A DNA stretch of 64,000 nucleotides from Mucidula mucida. Taxonomy: Eukaryota; Basidiomycota; Agaricomycetes; Agaricales; Physalacriaceae. The DNA lies in assembly GCA_015501055.1 (NCBI GenBank), contig JADNYV010000066.1, positions 1 through 64,000 of the forward strand, given 5' to 3'. Below the pieces are notes generated by a model that saw only the letters and a program-made list of their open reading frames with translations, made no database searches and was not told the origin of the DNA. Positions 48,001-61,400 of the stretch are shown in pieces. The translations under genes were made by a program, and so were the position numbers. Numbering within the stretch: the first letter of the stretch is position 1; each line of letters begins with the position of its first letter.

Positions 48001-51000
48001 ATTTCATGCGACATAGCTCGACGCCTGACTTCAGATCGACCTGTAGCTTCTCGAATTCGCGTCCCAAGTCTGAGATATTTGCGTGACTGGCAGAAAAACG
48101 CGAAAGATTGACCTCGATCCATTGACGGACAAGGTCAATTCTAGCATCGACAAGGCCGTGCAAATATTCAGATAAGCCGGCAAACCACTCAGTCTCGGAC
48201 AGTTGGGCTCGCATGGTAAATCCTTGCCAAGAACTGGAAAGATCGGAAAGTAACTTGTCCCTATTTGCACGCGAAGACGGAGTGTCCAGCCATAAGACGA
48301 AGTTCGCTTCCACGTCCGGTTGTATGAGTTCATCTGTGTCGAAGTTCTGTGCATCGCATTCAGCGATCCGCAACTGTCACTAGGACAAGATCCTGACCTT
48401 TAGCGGTTCTTCCTGAGGCTCTATCTCTGCAAGACCATACATCATAGCCACCGGGAGTAAATTAGTGAGTTGTTGAGCGCGATGAGCGACCAGCGTCTCT
48501 GTTGAAGTATTTAAACACCGTACATATTCGCATCAGAAAGCTCTCACGGGAGATTGAACCCCAATCGTTAGCCTATGTCAGAGTAAGAATCGAATTACCG
48601 CGACCATACCAGGAAAACGCTGACCTTCAATTTTGCCATGAGAGTCTTGAGAGTTAACAGGAACTGTCCGGCAGCGGGATGTGTAACTGATTGTTGGTCA
48701 AGTCGCTTCCGGAGAGCGTGGAATAAGGTATAGAAATTCTTCGATTCGATAACGGGCCATGGGACGATGTTCAGGCGTCCGGCGTGCAGTCGTGAGATAA
48801 AATTTGAGTCCTGTTCTTCTTGGACGATTTTCTAGTGAGACGTCAATCACAAAGCCAGAACGAACAAAGAGGGAGACATGCCTGAAACTTGAGAGAGAAC
48901 CTAAATATACGGTGTAAGAACTGAATTCAGATCAGCAATGCTGGTTGCGTACTCTTTTACAATCTCGTTTTTATCGGAATCGACCACATCCTATGTATAA
49001 CATTGTTATTGATAATCACAGAAACACTTGGACCTAACTCGGACCTTGATGATGATGACAAGAGTCGATTGGAAGAGAGTTGGATTCGCAGCAGGATCAA
49101 GTACAGTCGACGAAGATTGGAAGGACTGGAATAAGCCGGTTATGTTCCTAGACAGTGCGAAGTTGTTTCTGAAGAGGACCTGCATCCAAGTCAAGACAAA
49201 TGAAATGTTCAAGCATGAAATCTCACGAGATTGGATATGGCGGTATTAAAGAGCACAAGCAAAGTGTCTTCTTGCGCCGATCGCTCAATACTGTGAACAC
49301 CTGTACGATTATCAGCACTGTACCCGTTCTTTAAGACTGCTGGTCACTTACCCTCAAAGTCCAAGGCGACAACTAACGCATCATCTGTCGGTGTGCACGA
49401 TAGCCACACTCCCTCTAAGCCTGGTCAGACATGCAAACAAATGAACATGAAGGGCTACCTGTCGTGCGCATGGCACTGCCTGCGAACGAAGAGTCGACCA
49501 GGTGGTTCAAGCTGTAACTCTTTCCGACGGACTGTTCACCTGTAGAGCAGCATTGTCAAAATCTTGATTGTGGGTCGATTAAGAACACGTGACTTGCCCA
49601 TGGACGACACGACCTTGACGGGCTAAGCGAACAAATGAGTGAGACATCGACTTCGCCTGAGATTTGGACATGCCTTTTGCGCCATATACGACTGGAAAAT
49701 GGACTCATACCAACCCAAAGTCAGGCTGTCGACAATCTTACCAACTTCAGCCCCGAGGAGAGTCTTCTCCCAAGCCGGCGAGATGACACCGTCCTTCAAA
49801 GGCAAGAAACGATTCTCGCGCGTAACAGCAATATGGATAGGTATGAGACACAAAAACGCCACCAGCCACTCTCCAAGTCGAAACTCGGACAACGGCAATT
49901 TCACAACTTCAGCATGCAAGTCCCGCAAGGGACACGCGGAGACGTGAATATCCACCAACGTGTTCTCCGTCGGTTTTCCAGTTGCGTGTTCGAATTCCAA
50001 TACTAGTGATTCGAAGTGCGGGCGATAGTTCGCAAAGTCACGATCCGTGGCAAATAGAAGAGTTTTCTTTGCGTTCCTGACATCGGCCAGATGATGGCGG
50101 ATAGAAGCGACGACAGGAAAACGCGTCCATACGTCCGAATGACAGTCGATCAGAGAGTTGTGAACTGTTCGGCAGTCAAGAGTAGTAACTGTGCGAGCGT
50201 TTTGTTCCTTAAACTGGAACTCAGTGATTTTCGTCGTAATATCGAAAGCAAATGACTGCGCTACGTGAGACTCAAAGTCTAGGCTCACGAGGTGGGTGCA
50301 ATTGCGATCAATAAGAGCAGTCAATAGCAAGGGCCCGGAAGGCTTTAACGGTAGAGCGTGGGTAAATGGTTCGCCAGAGCCAAATGTACTGCAATGGTAG
50401 GCATGGATCATTGTCTCTTCTGCGTCTTGGTTTTGTTTAACCAAGAAGAGACAGGCCCCATCAGGCGACGGATGGATAGAATCGGGAATCGTGTTCAATG
50501 ATAGCGTGGCAGGTCTGTGCGAGAGTCAGCTGGTTGTTGTAATTGCGAATGAAGCAGCGTACCGAAATTGTTGGGCGACAAGGGAGAATATTCGAGCCTG
50601 CCCGGACGAATCAACAAGGAAGACTTCTTCGCTGTTCAGAATGAAGCAGGCATGTGCGATGGAGACTCCAGGCTGGTACCAGTTCATGAGAGGCACCGCA
50701 CTTCCCCAACCTTGTAGCACGCTAAAAGACTCGTCAAAGCAAAACAAATGTAATTGTAGCTAAGTGGGATGGTAAACCACTAACACTTCAGAATGAAGTG
50801 AAGACAGACCTTTATTGGGGCACAAATGAGAAGCATGCGTTTTCGCTCGTCAAAAGCAAACAGAAGATCATGTTCTAATTTATCCTCATGGACAACTTTT
50901 TTTGCACGGCGATGGGCTATAGCATTCTGCAGAAACTGACCACTCTCGAAGTAAACCGAGACGTTGCGACCATCACTGACGATAAGCAGTAGCTTTCCCC

Positions 51001-53808
51001 CTTCGACGACATGAAAATAGCTAAGGGCACTGTTGAGTACACCGAAAATCATTAATCAAACGTGAAACGTACAGTATGCGATGAGAGAATGGCATCTCAA
51101 AGCTGTGATTGAAACGATCAGATATTTGAGGTTTGGGGACGAAGCTGTGATCCATCTTGATAGTCTGCTGGTCGTCCTGCGCGATCTGAAAGACATGCAC
51201 GGTATAGACAAGCACAGGGTCGGTCTTTCGAGTAGTGGACCCGGTAGCCAAAAAGTCACTTTCTATATCAGTTGTCAGCAATTGGGATATCCCAAGACCT
51301 AAGCCAGAGACTTACGGGAAACACTATAAGAGACTGGTCGCCGAGATATGAAATTGATGTGTAGGTGACATCTGCGCACACGCTCAGGGATCACCATCAA
51401 GTTGAGAAAAGTAGCTTACGGATGGTCTCTATTAGCATCATTGATTGCACTGAGCAGTTGGGCTTGGGATTCGCGTCGTGCTTGCTCACATTGGTTGGCT
51501 TCCTCCCTCGATAATTGATTGTTGCATGCATCCTTTATTGCTGCCATCGCTTTCGCTGTCAAGGTCTTCGAGACCCGATCTATTTCATGCTGCAGATGTG
51601 CCACGGCAAGATCTTTGGCGTCATTTATGAATTCTTCCAGTCGTGGCTCCACTTGGTGATAGACGTCAAGGTTGGCAAGAAATTGGCCATTAGGGATGGA
51701 GTTCGAAAGGTCTGTTAACTTTTGCAGCTTAGAGGAAGGTCCTGACGACGTCCAGTAACCGTAAATGGTGCCGAAGATGCCCTTACGCTCCGACTTTGCA
51801 AGGGATTGTTCCAGGCCCACCGAAAGCATGGCTGTAATGAAGGACTCGCGATCGTCGCTTGTCAGCTCGAGAAGTCCCCGATGATGCGTCTCTTGAGACT
51901 TATGAATTCCTTCTTCGTAATTGCCTTGATATCCAATTTATCCAAAGCGTCTCGAAACGATGGGTACACATTGACGAAGCCATCGAGCCGTTCTGACGGG
52001 AACGAGTCTCAGAACATGGGTAAGGATTTGTTTTCAAGGGCCTACCATTGAAGAGATCGGCATCGTCTGTCTCAGCGTCGTCGTCGTTGCTGCAGAGAGT
52101 CGACTTGTCGAAAGACCTGAAATACCATGAACTCAGCAGATGACTCGCAGAGAACGTACATACGGATATTCATCGAGAACTCTTGTAATAACGGCATGTC
52201 TGACCAGCGGTCTTAGATCATTCTCGCTGGGAGCCGCTTTCTTCAGCTCTTCGTGATGAGCATCCTTCCAGCCCTGGATTGCCTTCGCATTTGTACGCGC
52301 ACGATTATACCAAGCTGCGACAGCGTCAGGGTAGCACTTATCCAACCCATTCTCGACCAAGATCTGGACCGTCTCATTGTCTGCATCGGCAGCGATAGAA
52401 AGATGGCCAGCATCGACACTAACAAAGCGATGAGAAGAATTAGAAGACGAACCCCTCATTGATATGTTTGCTTACATGCGATTACGGAGTTTGAGAGGGG
52501 AACAGCTTTCCCTTTCGAAGGAGTTGTGAGTTTCGGTCGACGGTTTGTACGACGTTGTTACAAACGCCTGAGCGGTCTCCCCATTCAATAGACGAGGTAG
52601 ATAAGTATGATCGGTGTCATCATCGGAGTCCGTGGGGAGCACAGTGTTATCGATAGCTTTGCTCTGAACCTGAAGAATGTTTGAACTCCAACTACGACGA
52701 GTCGACAGTAGAATGTACCTCAAAGCCAGGTCGCATGGCTACGTCCTCGTCTTGCTGGTTGGACTTAGACACCTCAAAAGTGAACACACGGTCGAAAGAT
52801 TCTTCGTCGAGATCCATCGGGAGAATGTCGTCGCTTTCATCTATTTTCCATACGAGGGTAGTCGCGAACTCAGGAGGAATCAAACAAACAACTTGGTGTG
52901 CAATCTTGGAAAGGTATCTAATCAAGAATGAGATTGACGACCCAAAAGTTGGTGTTTTCAATTCCTGACCTCATGAATGTTACTCGATTGCGGCGGACCG
53001 AGCTGACGCAGTCGTCGTGCCATGTCGTTTTTGTAAACAACATATGCAGAAGCTGGAGAAGTCTTGACGAGATAGAGACCCGAACTGAGACCAACATGGG
53101 GATTGTCGCTGACAATTCTTTGCTGCCTGTAAGAGATGCCAAAGGTTCAAAAGCAGCCGTGACATACAACGAGAAACGCACTCGTCTTGACGAAGAACTC
53201 CCACGGACACTAAGAAAGAGGCCAGTTCGTTCTTGGGTCCATAAATACCGATGGGTTGCAAAGAAAGACGATCGAGGGCCTTGAAGTCAACCCGGGTCAT
53301 GGACTGATACGCGCCAGGGCAGACATCATTGATAAAAGATGACAGAGAGGGCTGGTCGATGATGATCTTATCGACTATAGAATAGCATACCGTGAGGGCA
53401 AGATCTATGATATAAGACGCGCGTGCGTACCCGTGCCTCCACTGCTTTGTTCGCTGATAAGATCAAGGAGTCGATACGTGTCTTTCAGCGCATTCAAAGG
53501 ATTCATATTGTCGGCCTTCCGTTCAACCTTGCCGGACTCGTGACTGACGTCGCGCATCTCGACGTCGGAGTCGCGCACGATTCGCGAGGCTCCGTTTTGC
53601 TTGGAGGATTGATCTAAGCATTTAGAAGTAAGTCAACGGCGGCCGACGACAATGAAGAAAAAACAGCTTACCGTCTAGACGCTGCCGCTTTTCGGGACCT
53701 AAGACGGTGTCATTGTTGAGCAATGCGTACTCATTGTGAATAGAGACGCGTACGTTTATCTGTGTCGTCCTGCGGGAAAACATCTGGAGGAACAAAGTCG
53801 TTGGCCAT
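45048..53808 (-). CDS. Giant VLIG/GBP-like GTPase with N-terminal propeller-like region and C-terminal VWA domain
   Basis: A single leftward gene of about 8.8 kb with dozens of exons. It starts MANDFVPPDVFPQDDTDKR (ATG at 53808) and runs through VDFKALDRLSLQPIGIYGPK. A region with WD/beta-propeller character follows (50.5-52 kb; SIHPSPDGACLFLVKQNQDA). The GTPase domain has the P-loop GEQSVGKSYSLNHLVDSSFA (near 49,480-49,540), then GVWLSCTPTDDALVVALDFE and ERSAQEDTLLVLFNTAISN, as in very large interferon-inducible-type GTPases. Next is a long helical region, then a Cys/His-rich region (CRMKCASCNLLC, RTSHNCPQACEY, CNLVCSNLGRHVHLDYCRTK). The VWA domain has the MIDAS motif (IFVIDRSGSMSISDRL near 45,870-45,950), GGGTDFGSALDAAK, and a last block LHTVSFGTGPEVLRRMARLA. 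The final exon ends RKPRGALMQG. Function in fungi is unknown; not all exon borders were traced. Confidence 0.8.
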
Positions 53809-54094
53809 GATGGAGGGAAGCAAAGAGACGGCTGAGCGACCCGCAGAGCTGAAAGAGATCGATCGGGTGACTTGACTGCAAAATTAGAAGGTCGCCTCGT
53901 TGGTGTACTTCTTTCAGCATGTATTGAAGCAAGATACGCCTCTCAACCAATCCGATCCATTGGAACCATTAGTTTTCGGCTCTGCATCCCTTTCTATCGC
54001 CGGTAAGCGCCAGCAATTAGTGTTAGGCTGAGTGTAACTTAATCACCAGCAAGCGCCGCATCCCACGTCCATTTCGTAGAACTTCGCCCGAGCC

Positions 54095-56228
54095 ATGAAG
54101 GCCGAGCCCATGGACGACAATGATGTCGAGACCGTGCTTGAAGCGCTGCAGAGCAAAGACCAAATGCTCTGCTTCAACGGTCTAAGTCAATACGCGCTTG
54201 GGGGCGTTGCCGCATGTGGATTGGCGTCTGTAAACTTTGCGAGAATCGTGTTCGAGAAAGAGGGAAGCGGTCTGGTAGGAGACGACCTCGTTGGTGCGCT
54301 CATCAACAGAGAGACCATCATGGTAAGGAAAATGGCATTAATTTGGCGGAATGATATCGATCACCCTGATTCGTCTCATTTCCAGGACGTCATCTCGGTC
54401 TGCCAACGATGGCCACAAAGCCTTCACGTCGAGGTCGAAACAATCATGCAGGCCCCAGTATTCCACGGATATCTCAAAGAAGTCACTTGTCATTATGGTA
54501 CGCCAAGTTTTGACAACTTTCAAGGTCTTCTCAGGTAAAAATGCCATTGTTTTGTCTTCCTCTTGCCGTGTCATTGCCCTTTCTCCTTCTAGAGACCTGG
54601 AAAACGCGTCTAAAATTTCCAAGGGCTCAGCTGTTGCTGTAATAACGCGTCCTCCGGAGATCATAGCGTGTGCGAGAACACCCCAGGACGTGTTCATTAT
54701 TTTCGATTCGCATAACCGTCCAGAGCACCCGAGCGGCGCAGGCATCTATCTTACGACTACCCTCGAGCGCGCGTCGCGCCATTTGCACAACCTGCTCTTC
54801 GTCGATCCTGACATCTACTCTGGCTCGGGGTTTCAGTGGCAGGCCCAATTGCTAGCGAATTACTCTGCACATATATTCGTCTCGGGCTCAGCACGATTCG
54901 ATCGTTCCACTCTTACCTTTTCCTTACTTGAAACCAGTCTCGAGGTTCTCGCCCTACGCGCCGAGGTCTCTGATTTACGGACTCTAAATCTGGAACTCGT
55001 ACAGAACAACGAACGTCTAGAAGAGGAGCTTGGAATTTTGCAGGACGATCACAAACGACTTTTCAGAAATCGTAATAAAATGCGTTCCTCGCCGATCTCC
55101 TTATCTCGAGGTGCTGGCGCGCCATCATCGTCAGCCCTCTCGGCACGTATACAGTCAACCCCCACTTTCAAGGGCAAACAACGTGCTCATTCAGACGATC
55201 TTGATGCCAATGTTGCGTGGGAGCTTCAACACGTTTTTGACTCTGAAAGATCCCAAATTGACGCCGACCGTCGATTAGTACAATCCGTTGCGCAAAACAC
55301 ATTCGATTGCAGCATCTGTTTGGAGACTCAACCTGTCGATTTCGCTACTGCCATACCGGGCTGTAATCATACAACATGCCGAAACTGTCTTCGGGAGCAC
55401 ATCGCCACAATGCTGAAAGATCACAGCTTTCCAGTCTTCTGCCCAGCGTGTGTAGGCGAATCCACACGAGCAGGTACGTAAGTGCGCACTAGTCCCAGCC
55501 TCGTTGACATATCTGTTCTCAGAAATCACACAAGACGTGATTTTTGACGTTGGTGTCTCCGAAAAGCTATACGCCATCTTCGAAGAAGCCCAACTCACAG
55601 CGTTATCGATAATTCTCCATTGCAGAAAGTAAGTTCAGTATAAGCGCCTGCGCTTAGTTTCACCTAATGACCGCTATCAGATGCGAGCAAAGTGTATTCG
55701 TGGACCGAACGGAGTATCAAGAAGCGAAGATACTCACATGTCCTCTGCCTTCGTGTACACACGCATGGTGTAAAGCGTGCCAGCAAACTATCACCCCAAA
55801 TGTTACTGGTCCGCAACATTCTTGTGATGGCTCCTCGGAGCTTGATCACTTGATGGGACAACAGGGATGGAAGTATTGTCCAGGTAAGAATATCCCATGT
55901 CACTCTCAATTACATTGCTCAACGCCGCGGTCTTTAGGGTGCAAGACTCCAGTCATGAAGACCGACGGTTGCAACCATATGACAGTAAGTAACATGAGCG
56001 CTTTCCGTAAACTTGTACTAATAACTTGCCAGTGTATGTCCCCCGGATGTAACACGTCTGTACTTTTACCTTCCTGTCGATACAGTAACTCATTTCTTGC
56101 TTCCCATTTCTAGACATTTTTGTTATCGATGCGGCGGCAAGATCGTTCAATCCGCATTGCGTACTGACATTCGTAGTGCAGTTTCTGCACACTACGCGAG
56201 ATGCATGCTTTTCGAAGTACCTAGGTAG
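54095..56228 (+). CDS. RBR-type (RING-IBR-RING) E3 ubiquitin ligase
   Basis: RBR ligases accept ubiquitin from an E2 on a Cys of the second RING and pass it to substrate. The protein starts MKAEPMDDNDVETVLEALQS; a middle domain includes PQDVFIIFDSHNRPEHPSGA and coiled coil (NNERLEEELGILQDDHKRLF). RING1 is CSICLETQPVDFATAIPGCN then HTTCRNCLREHI and CPAC (55,305-55,450). The IBR follows (AKILTCPLPSCTHAWCKACQ, HSCDGSS). RING2 is CPGCKTPVMKTDGCNHMTCM, with the catalytic Cys in HMTC, then CNTHFCYRCGGKIVQSALRT. Introns near 54,320-54,385, 55,472-55,525, 55,627-55,680 and around each RING2 exon use GT-AG. The frame is clean to TAG at 56,226-56,228. It diverges from the giant GTPase gene, 286 bp apart. 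Confidence 0.9.
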
Positions 56229-56580
56229 AACTAAGTTCTCAACCAAGCTTCGTCGAATCTTGTCCTCGTTTTGTATTGAGGGAGCTCGTACCTTTGTATT
56301 TCTCCAAGTTTAGAACTGTGATACATTCATTCCATTCGAACGTCACACCAAACAACAGTAGTGATTCCAAAGATTGAGCGAGCGTGACAAGAGGGAACTC
56401 AACAGAAAACAGAATGAGCTACATAGTACAACAAGAGGGAAGGGAGGTAAAGAGTAGAAGATGATGGATCGCCCGCAACACCCTGACCTGGTTTCTCTAT
56501 TCATCTTGTAAGCTTGCACTAGGTCACTCCGGGGTCAATTCAACGTCAAGGGCAGCGTGAATATAACCATTGAGTTCGAG
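56229..56580. other. Convergent 3' intergenic region
   Basis: The RBR ligase gene and the membrane-protein gene converge here. No exon is supported. Confidence 0.4.
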
Positions 56581-56584
56581 AACT

Positions 56585-57326
56585 CTAACGCTTCTCCTGT
56601 GCAGCAGCAGACGTCTCATAATCGAACTGCAAGAACTCTCCATGGGTTTCACGACGGTGGGATGCAGCTGCACGGACAGTAGTGAGAGCGGCCACCAGAA
56701 CTGCAGGGAATATTATGAGAACCATCCATTACGATAAGAGAAACACTTACATCCAACCCAAAGTACCCATACCATAACCCTGAGCGCCTTTAGATCGTTG
56801 CACCATCGGACCATAGCCTCCGCGTCGTCGTCGTCTACCTCAGCGACAGTGGGACATTTCATCGGGACACCTTTCCAACGGCTTGTCCCAAACGCGGCGC
56901 CGGCTAGCCAGAAGACACCAAGGATGGCGTACGCGCCAAGTTGGAGAATCCTGGCGGTCTGGACGCCCATGCGCCTATGAATATGGAATCGGGTGGTGAG
57001 GAAGTAGGCTATCGGAGCATGCGAGTGATTGAGCGCGGAAAGGACGATGGGGAGCGTTAAAAGGAGAACGAGAAGAAGCGATAGCAATGCGAGGGTGAAG
57101 ATGATTATGTCGCATGCATCTGAGAGGATTGTGAACAAGAGAATATGCAACAATCTGTAAGCGTACAAAACCATTCCTGGAACTCGTTGACGCGCGCGGC
57201 GAGCGCGAGAGTAGTGATTACAAGGACAAGCAGAACCACTGTCCAATGCGTGAGTAAAGGAGGGAAGAAAGATACATGGAACGTACGCTGCAGCCCAACA
57301 CCAACCTTCCACGGAGCCAGACCCAT
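56585..57326 (-). CDS. Four-helix MARVEL-like membrane protein
   Basis: Leftward exons join to MGLAPWKVGVGLQ, TVVLLVLVITTLALAARVNE (TM1), FTLALLSLLLVLLLTLPIVL (TM2), ARILQLGAYAILGVFWLAGA (TM3), RVMVWVLWVG joined to FPAVLVAALTTVRAA (TM4), and a short cytosolic tail SHRRETHGEFLQFDYETSAA-AQEKR. An acidic loop VAEVDDDDAEAMVRWCNDLK lies between TM3 and TM4. This layout fits the MARVEL/membrane-associating family in fungi, whose members organise membrane microdomains or traffic. Stop CTA is at 56,585-56,587. The ATG at 57,326 avoids an in-frame upstream ATG at 57,392. Confidence 0.65.
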
Positions 57327-57624
57327 ATTACTGCAGGTTTCCGAATAATCAGCGGCCGATTTATTGGAGAGACACGGAGACCCACGAAGCAAAGAAGCAA
57401 AGAAAGAAGATTACAAGGTGGAAGAGAAAAGCAAGTTGAAGCAGGTAATGGTAGTCAGGCACACTGATCCTGTCTCGGGAACGATCACGCTCATGCTATA
57501 TACATTGATTGGGTGGAATATGTAAGGATGAGAACGACTGGGCGAAATGGAGAGCAGACGGAATTTACATTTGAGATGCAGGGAGCAGTGGTTTCCCACG
57601 ACCCATTTCTTCCTCCTTACTACC

Positions 57625-58225
57625 ATGTCTCGTTATCCATCCACACTCGCGCCAAACACGACGCTCACAAAGGCGCAGAAATCGAGAGCACGGCGAGAAC
57701 CATCCGGCGTGTTTACGCAATTCCAGCCAGCCCAGATCCAGCAGTTCAAAGAGGCCTTCCAAATGATAGACCATAACAAGGATGGTTGGGTCGGTGAAAG
57801 CGATCTCAAGGAGATCTTTGGCAGTCTTGGTATGGCTAGATGTCAATTAGCAATACTACTGCTCACTACTCCGCATAGGCATCACACCATCACGAGAAAT
57901 GCTGAATGAACTGCTGAGTTCTCGACCAGGCGAATCGGTCGGTGGAGAAAAGGGGGTCAACTTTACCATGTTTTTGACGATGATGAGCGAGCGGCTATTC
58001 GAGTTTGACACGGAGCACGAACTCGTCGAGGCATTCGCTTGCTTTGATGAAAACGATAGCGGGCTTGTCAAGGTTGACGAGATGAGGCGCTGGCTGAGTG
58101 ACGTTGGCGACAGAATGGACGAGCGCGAAATGGACCGCCTGTTAAAGGGACCATATACAGATCGCCAGGGAAACTTTAATTATCGCGAGTGGGTCAAGGT
58201 TCTGCGAGTGAATGAGGAGGAATAA
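57625..58225 (+). CDS. rlc1: Myosin II regulatory light chain (EF-hand)
   Basis: Exons 57625-57829 and 57879-58225 give 183 residues. After a basic N terminus (SRARREPSGVFTQFQPAQIQ) with a Ser next to basic residues, as in phosphorylated regulatory light chains, the first EF-hand reads KEAFQMIDHNKDGWVGESDL and keeps the Ca-binding loop pattern DHNKDGWVGESD. The second half has LVEAFACFDENDSGLVKVDE and WLSDVGDRMDEREMDRLLKG; the last loop has lost most ligands. The protein wraps the neck of myosin II heavy chain and supports the contractile ring at septation. The frame is intact. Confidence 0.88.
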
Positions 58226-58412
58226 TGAATGGCCCCATATTTACACGATAGTACGAAAACATTCATAAAACAACTCGAATAACCAGTTATGCTTAAGCTT
58301 GTCCCTTGATAGAACGCCAATTTGCCTGCCGCTGCACGTGCTCTTTCTCTCTTCACGGCTCACCGCGACTTGCTCGGAGTGAATGGGCATTATTCAACGC
58401 CTTCATTCATGC

Positions 58413-61400
58413 GTGCACCTCCGACCTTCATATCACTCGTTCAATATGTCGGTACTAGCCCATGGCGGAGCTTCCTACCGCGAACCTCGCTCGGACGCTC
58501 CAAACTTTTGCACACCCACCAGACGCCCCCACAGACACCGGAAACCGATGAGGAACTTCCAGATGATCTCAAAAAGAAGCTTTTTGCCATGCCTCCTGCA
58601 CCCAAGGTTCCGAGACGAACAGCGAAGAATGGAGAAAAGCATGCGGCGGAAAAGAGCTTAGAAAGGCGGAACACCTTCCAGCTCTTGAAAAACGCTGTAG
58701 ACGTGAGTCTCCGACATACTTTGCTTTTTCATGTATCATAAACGTCTGTCAGTTCTACACCAGCACCCGTACCCCAGGCAGGGTGCGTAGCTTGCGCGAG
58801 GTATATGCCCTCCTCGGCGTACGATACATCGACGGCACCGGTTGGAACGAGGAGGCGGGAGTTGTGGACGCGAGCGTTGACTCTCTAGTGGGAAACGTCT
58901 ACGCGTCGTCTCTGGAAATTCGACTCCGGGATATGGCGCACCCACGCGCGACCCATCTCGTGGAGACCTTTGAAATGGCAGGCTGGAAGTTGTCGCATGA
59001 TTCCCTGGACTATTTATCGTTTGTCCCGCAGCTTCAGGATGGACATGCATCTACCAACGATCGTATTCCGGGAGCATTCAAAGAGCCCCCCGTCTTCCAA
59101 TCCGAATCGATATCTCAGGTCGAGAACCCCCCGAGCCGTTGCTACCAAGTCAACGGGCATTCATCTTATTCTACATCTGGTTGCGCTCCTACGGCTTCGA
59201 GGTTTCTACCTCTGGATTGATCCAATTCTGGCGTTCTTGCCGTGGACTCGAGATGTGTAACAACTTTGCGGAAGAATTCTATGTTGGACTCAAGTACGTT
59301 TTCATATTGACACTTGCGTTGGGCTCACTTCAATGCGACTGTAGAACCCTAATGACGTATCCATACTTTGGCAAAATGCTCTATGATCCTGCGGGTAGCA
59401 ATCAACTGCCTCTGCATCGCATGAAGCGCATCACTTACCAGCTTAAAGCAATTTTCGGGCGCGAAAAAACGGACTTCCAGCGCTACGTCGAGTTCGAGCG
59501 AATCAGCGCTTTCATCTTTGGTCCACACATCCGCGCGGAAATTCTTAATATCAGTCCAGAAACGACGCCGCAACTCATGTCTGAGGGACACACAGAGGAC
59601 GGCTCGAGGTCCGATGCCGTGTTTAATGACACCAGGGTCAGCCAACGGCAGGGCCAAGTGAACAGATGGCAGACGACAAAGAAAAGCGGCGCAGACGGTC
59701 CATGGCGGGAGAGCGTGAAGAGCCGCTTTGAAGGTGGTCAACTCTCGCGAAAATACACGACCCAAACTGTAGTGGAAGGCACGACGGAGCTGCTTGATCC
59801 GCCTCCCGCCATACCACCGCAGATTCCTCAACCGACTGGATTGCCGCACGGCGTACAGAACGAGGACGAGACACTTTCACCCTCCATACCTGAATGTGCG
59901 TCAGAGTCGATATTTGCGAGGCTACATATTGACTACTTTCATACTTAGCCGGCGTCGACGTCGAAGAAGCTACTCGTCTTCCAGATGCACTGATGACTAG
60001 AGCTGAAGTTGCCCAGAACGCTCGCAAATGGCTCAGCCTGATGAGCGACATGCGTAGACTTTCGGCATCTGTGCAGAAGACTGTCAAGTCTCTTTCGGTG
60101 CATGACGGGAACACACAGGCCGAACATCTTCGTCAACGACAAGAAAAGGTGAAGGAAGAGGCCGCGGAATTAGAATCGCTTACACGACAGGTACGAGAGG
60201 CATTGGCGGTTGTCGGTCACGGACTTCCATCAAAAGAGTCCAGCACGGAGGAGTCAGACACTGTCATTGGGTCTTCGAAGCTAGGAGACGACTCTCGGTC
60301 GTTCATTGATTCTGAGGAACCGGAGTCGAGCGCCGTACAACTTCATGATCCAATTCCCTCGGAAGTGACAGAAGTTCTCGAAAGGAGGCAGGAGGAAAAC
60401 AGACGACATCAGGAATGGGCTGAACTGTTAAAGGGCGTGCACGCTCTAACGAAATTACTCTTCAAAACGAGGCTGACTCTCCAGTCGTCGTTGAGTAGAG
60501 GCGGCTTCACTTCGACGACCCCTGGATTCGCTAACAGCCTGGCTGCGCCTTCCATGGAGGAACACAAAGCGCGATTGACTACTCTTTTGCACGATGGAAC
60601 GACGGTGATGGAGGAACTGCGCAACGAATACTTGACGGTGGAATCTGCTCGTCTCCAGGTTCGAAAAGAAGCCCGACGCAAGACCATGAGCGAGACGCGC
60701 CAGACGGAGAGAAGGGAAAAGAAAGCCATGTCAATTCATCTCAAACTCAAGCAGCTGCATCAACAGGCGGCAGAGTTGGGAGTGCGCGAGTGGGCTCTGG
60801 CTAAAGAGTTCGAGGCGCTGAGAGCCGCCGAGCTGCAGAACCAGACGGACGCATCCCCTGCGACTACTTCCGAGAGCCCTCGCGAGTCTAGCGTCGACGC
60901 ATCTAGCGCAGAAAAGGATCCTGGAACTTACCAAGGAGCGACCGACGCTGAGCCCGAGTCTTATCTATACGCGGACGATGAGGACTTTACCCCAATCCCC
61001 GTGCGCAGCGACGGCACCCAGGGCGATCGTAAGCTGGCCGAGTCCGAATTGGACAAGCATGAGGACACATTCCCGGACGAAGGAAATGCACCGGCCCAGC
61101 AAGAAGCGACTGAATTCGTCCCGGTCTCGTACGAAGTGTCTCCAATGAGCTCTAAAGCACAGCAAGCTTTGCGTAGTGTCCAGCGGACCATCAAGAACGA
61201 ATTCGGTCCTGATTTTTATGTCAAAGCCTTTGGGAGTTCTTTGTATGGTGTCACAGGCAAAGAGAGCGACCTGGATTTGGTCTTGGTGGTAAGTCTGACC
61301 TTTTAGTCTACCTCTCATTTTTGACGCTCCTTTGTTGATACAGGATCCTTCGAACCCTGCCATGAAGAAAAGGTTCAAGAAACTGAAAAACGCTGCCATA

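Noticed and set aside
58413..59946. Separate mitochondrial gene upstream of the Cid1-like gene
   Set aside because: The frame ending near 59946 is better read as running into an intron (GTGCGT...CTTAG) that joins in frame to the Cid1-like coding sequence; no start or promoter was seen between.
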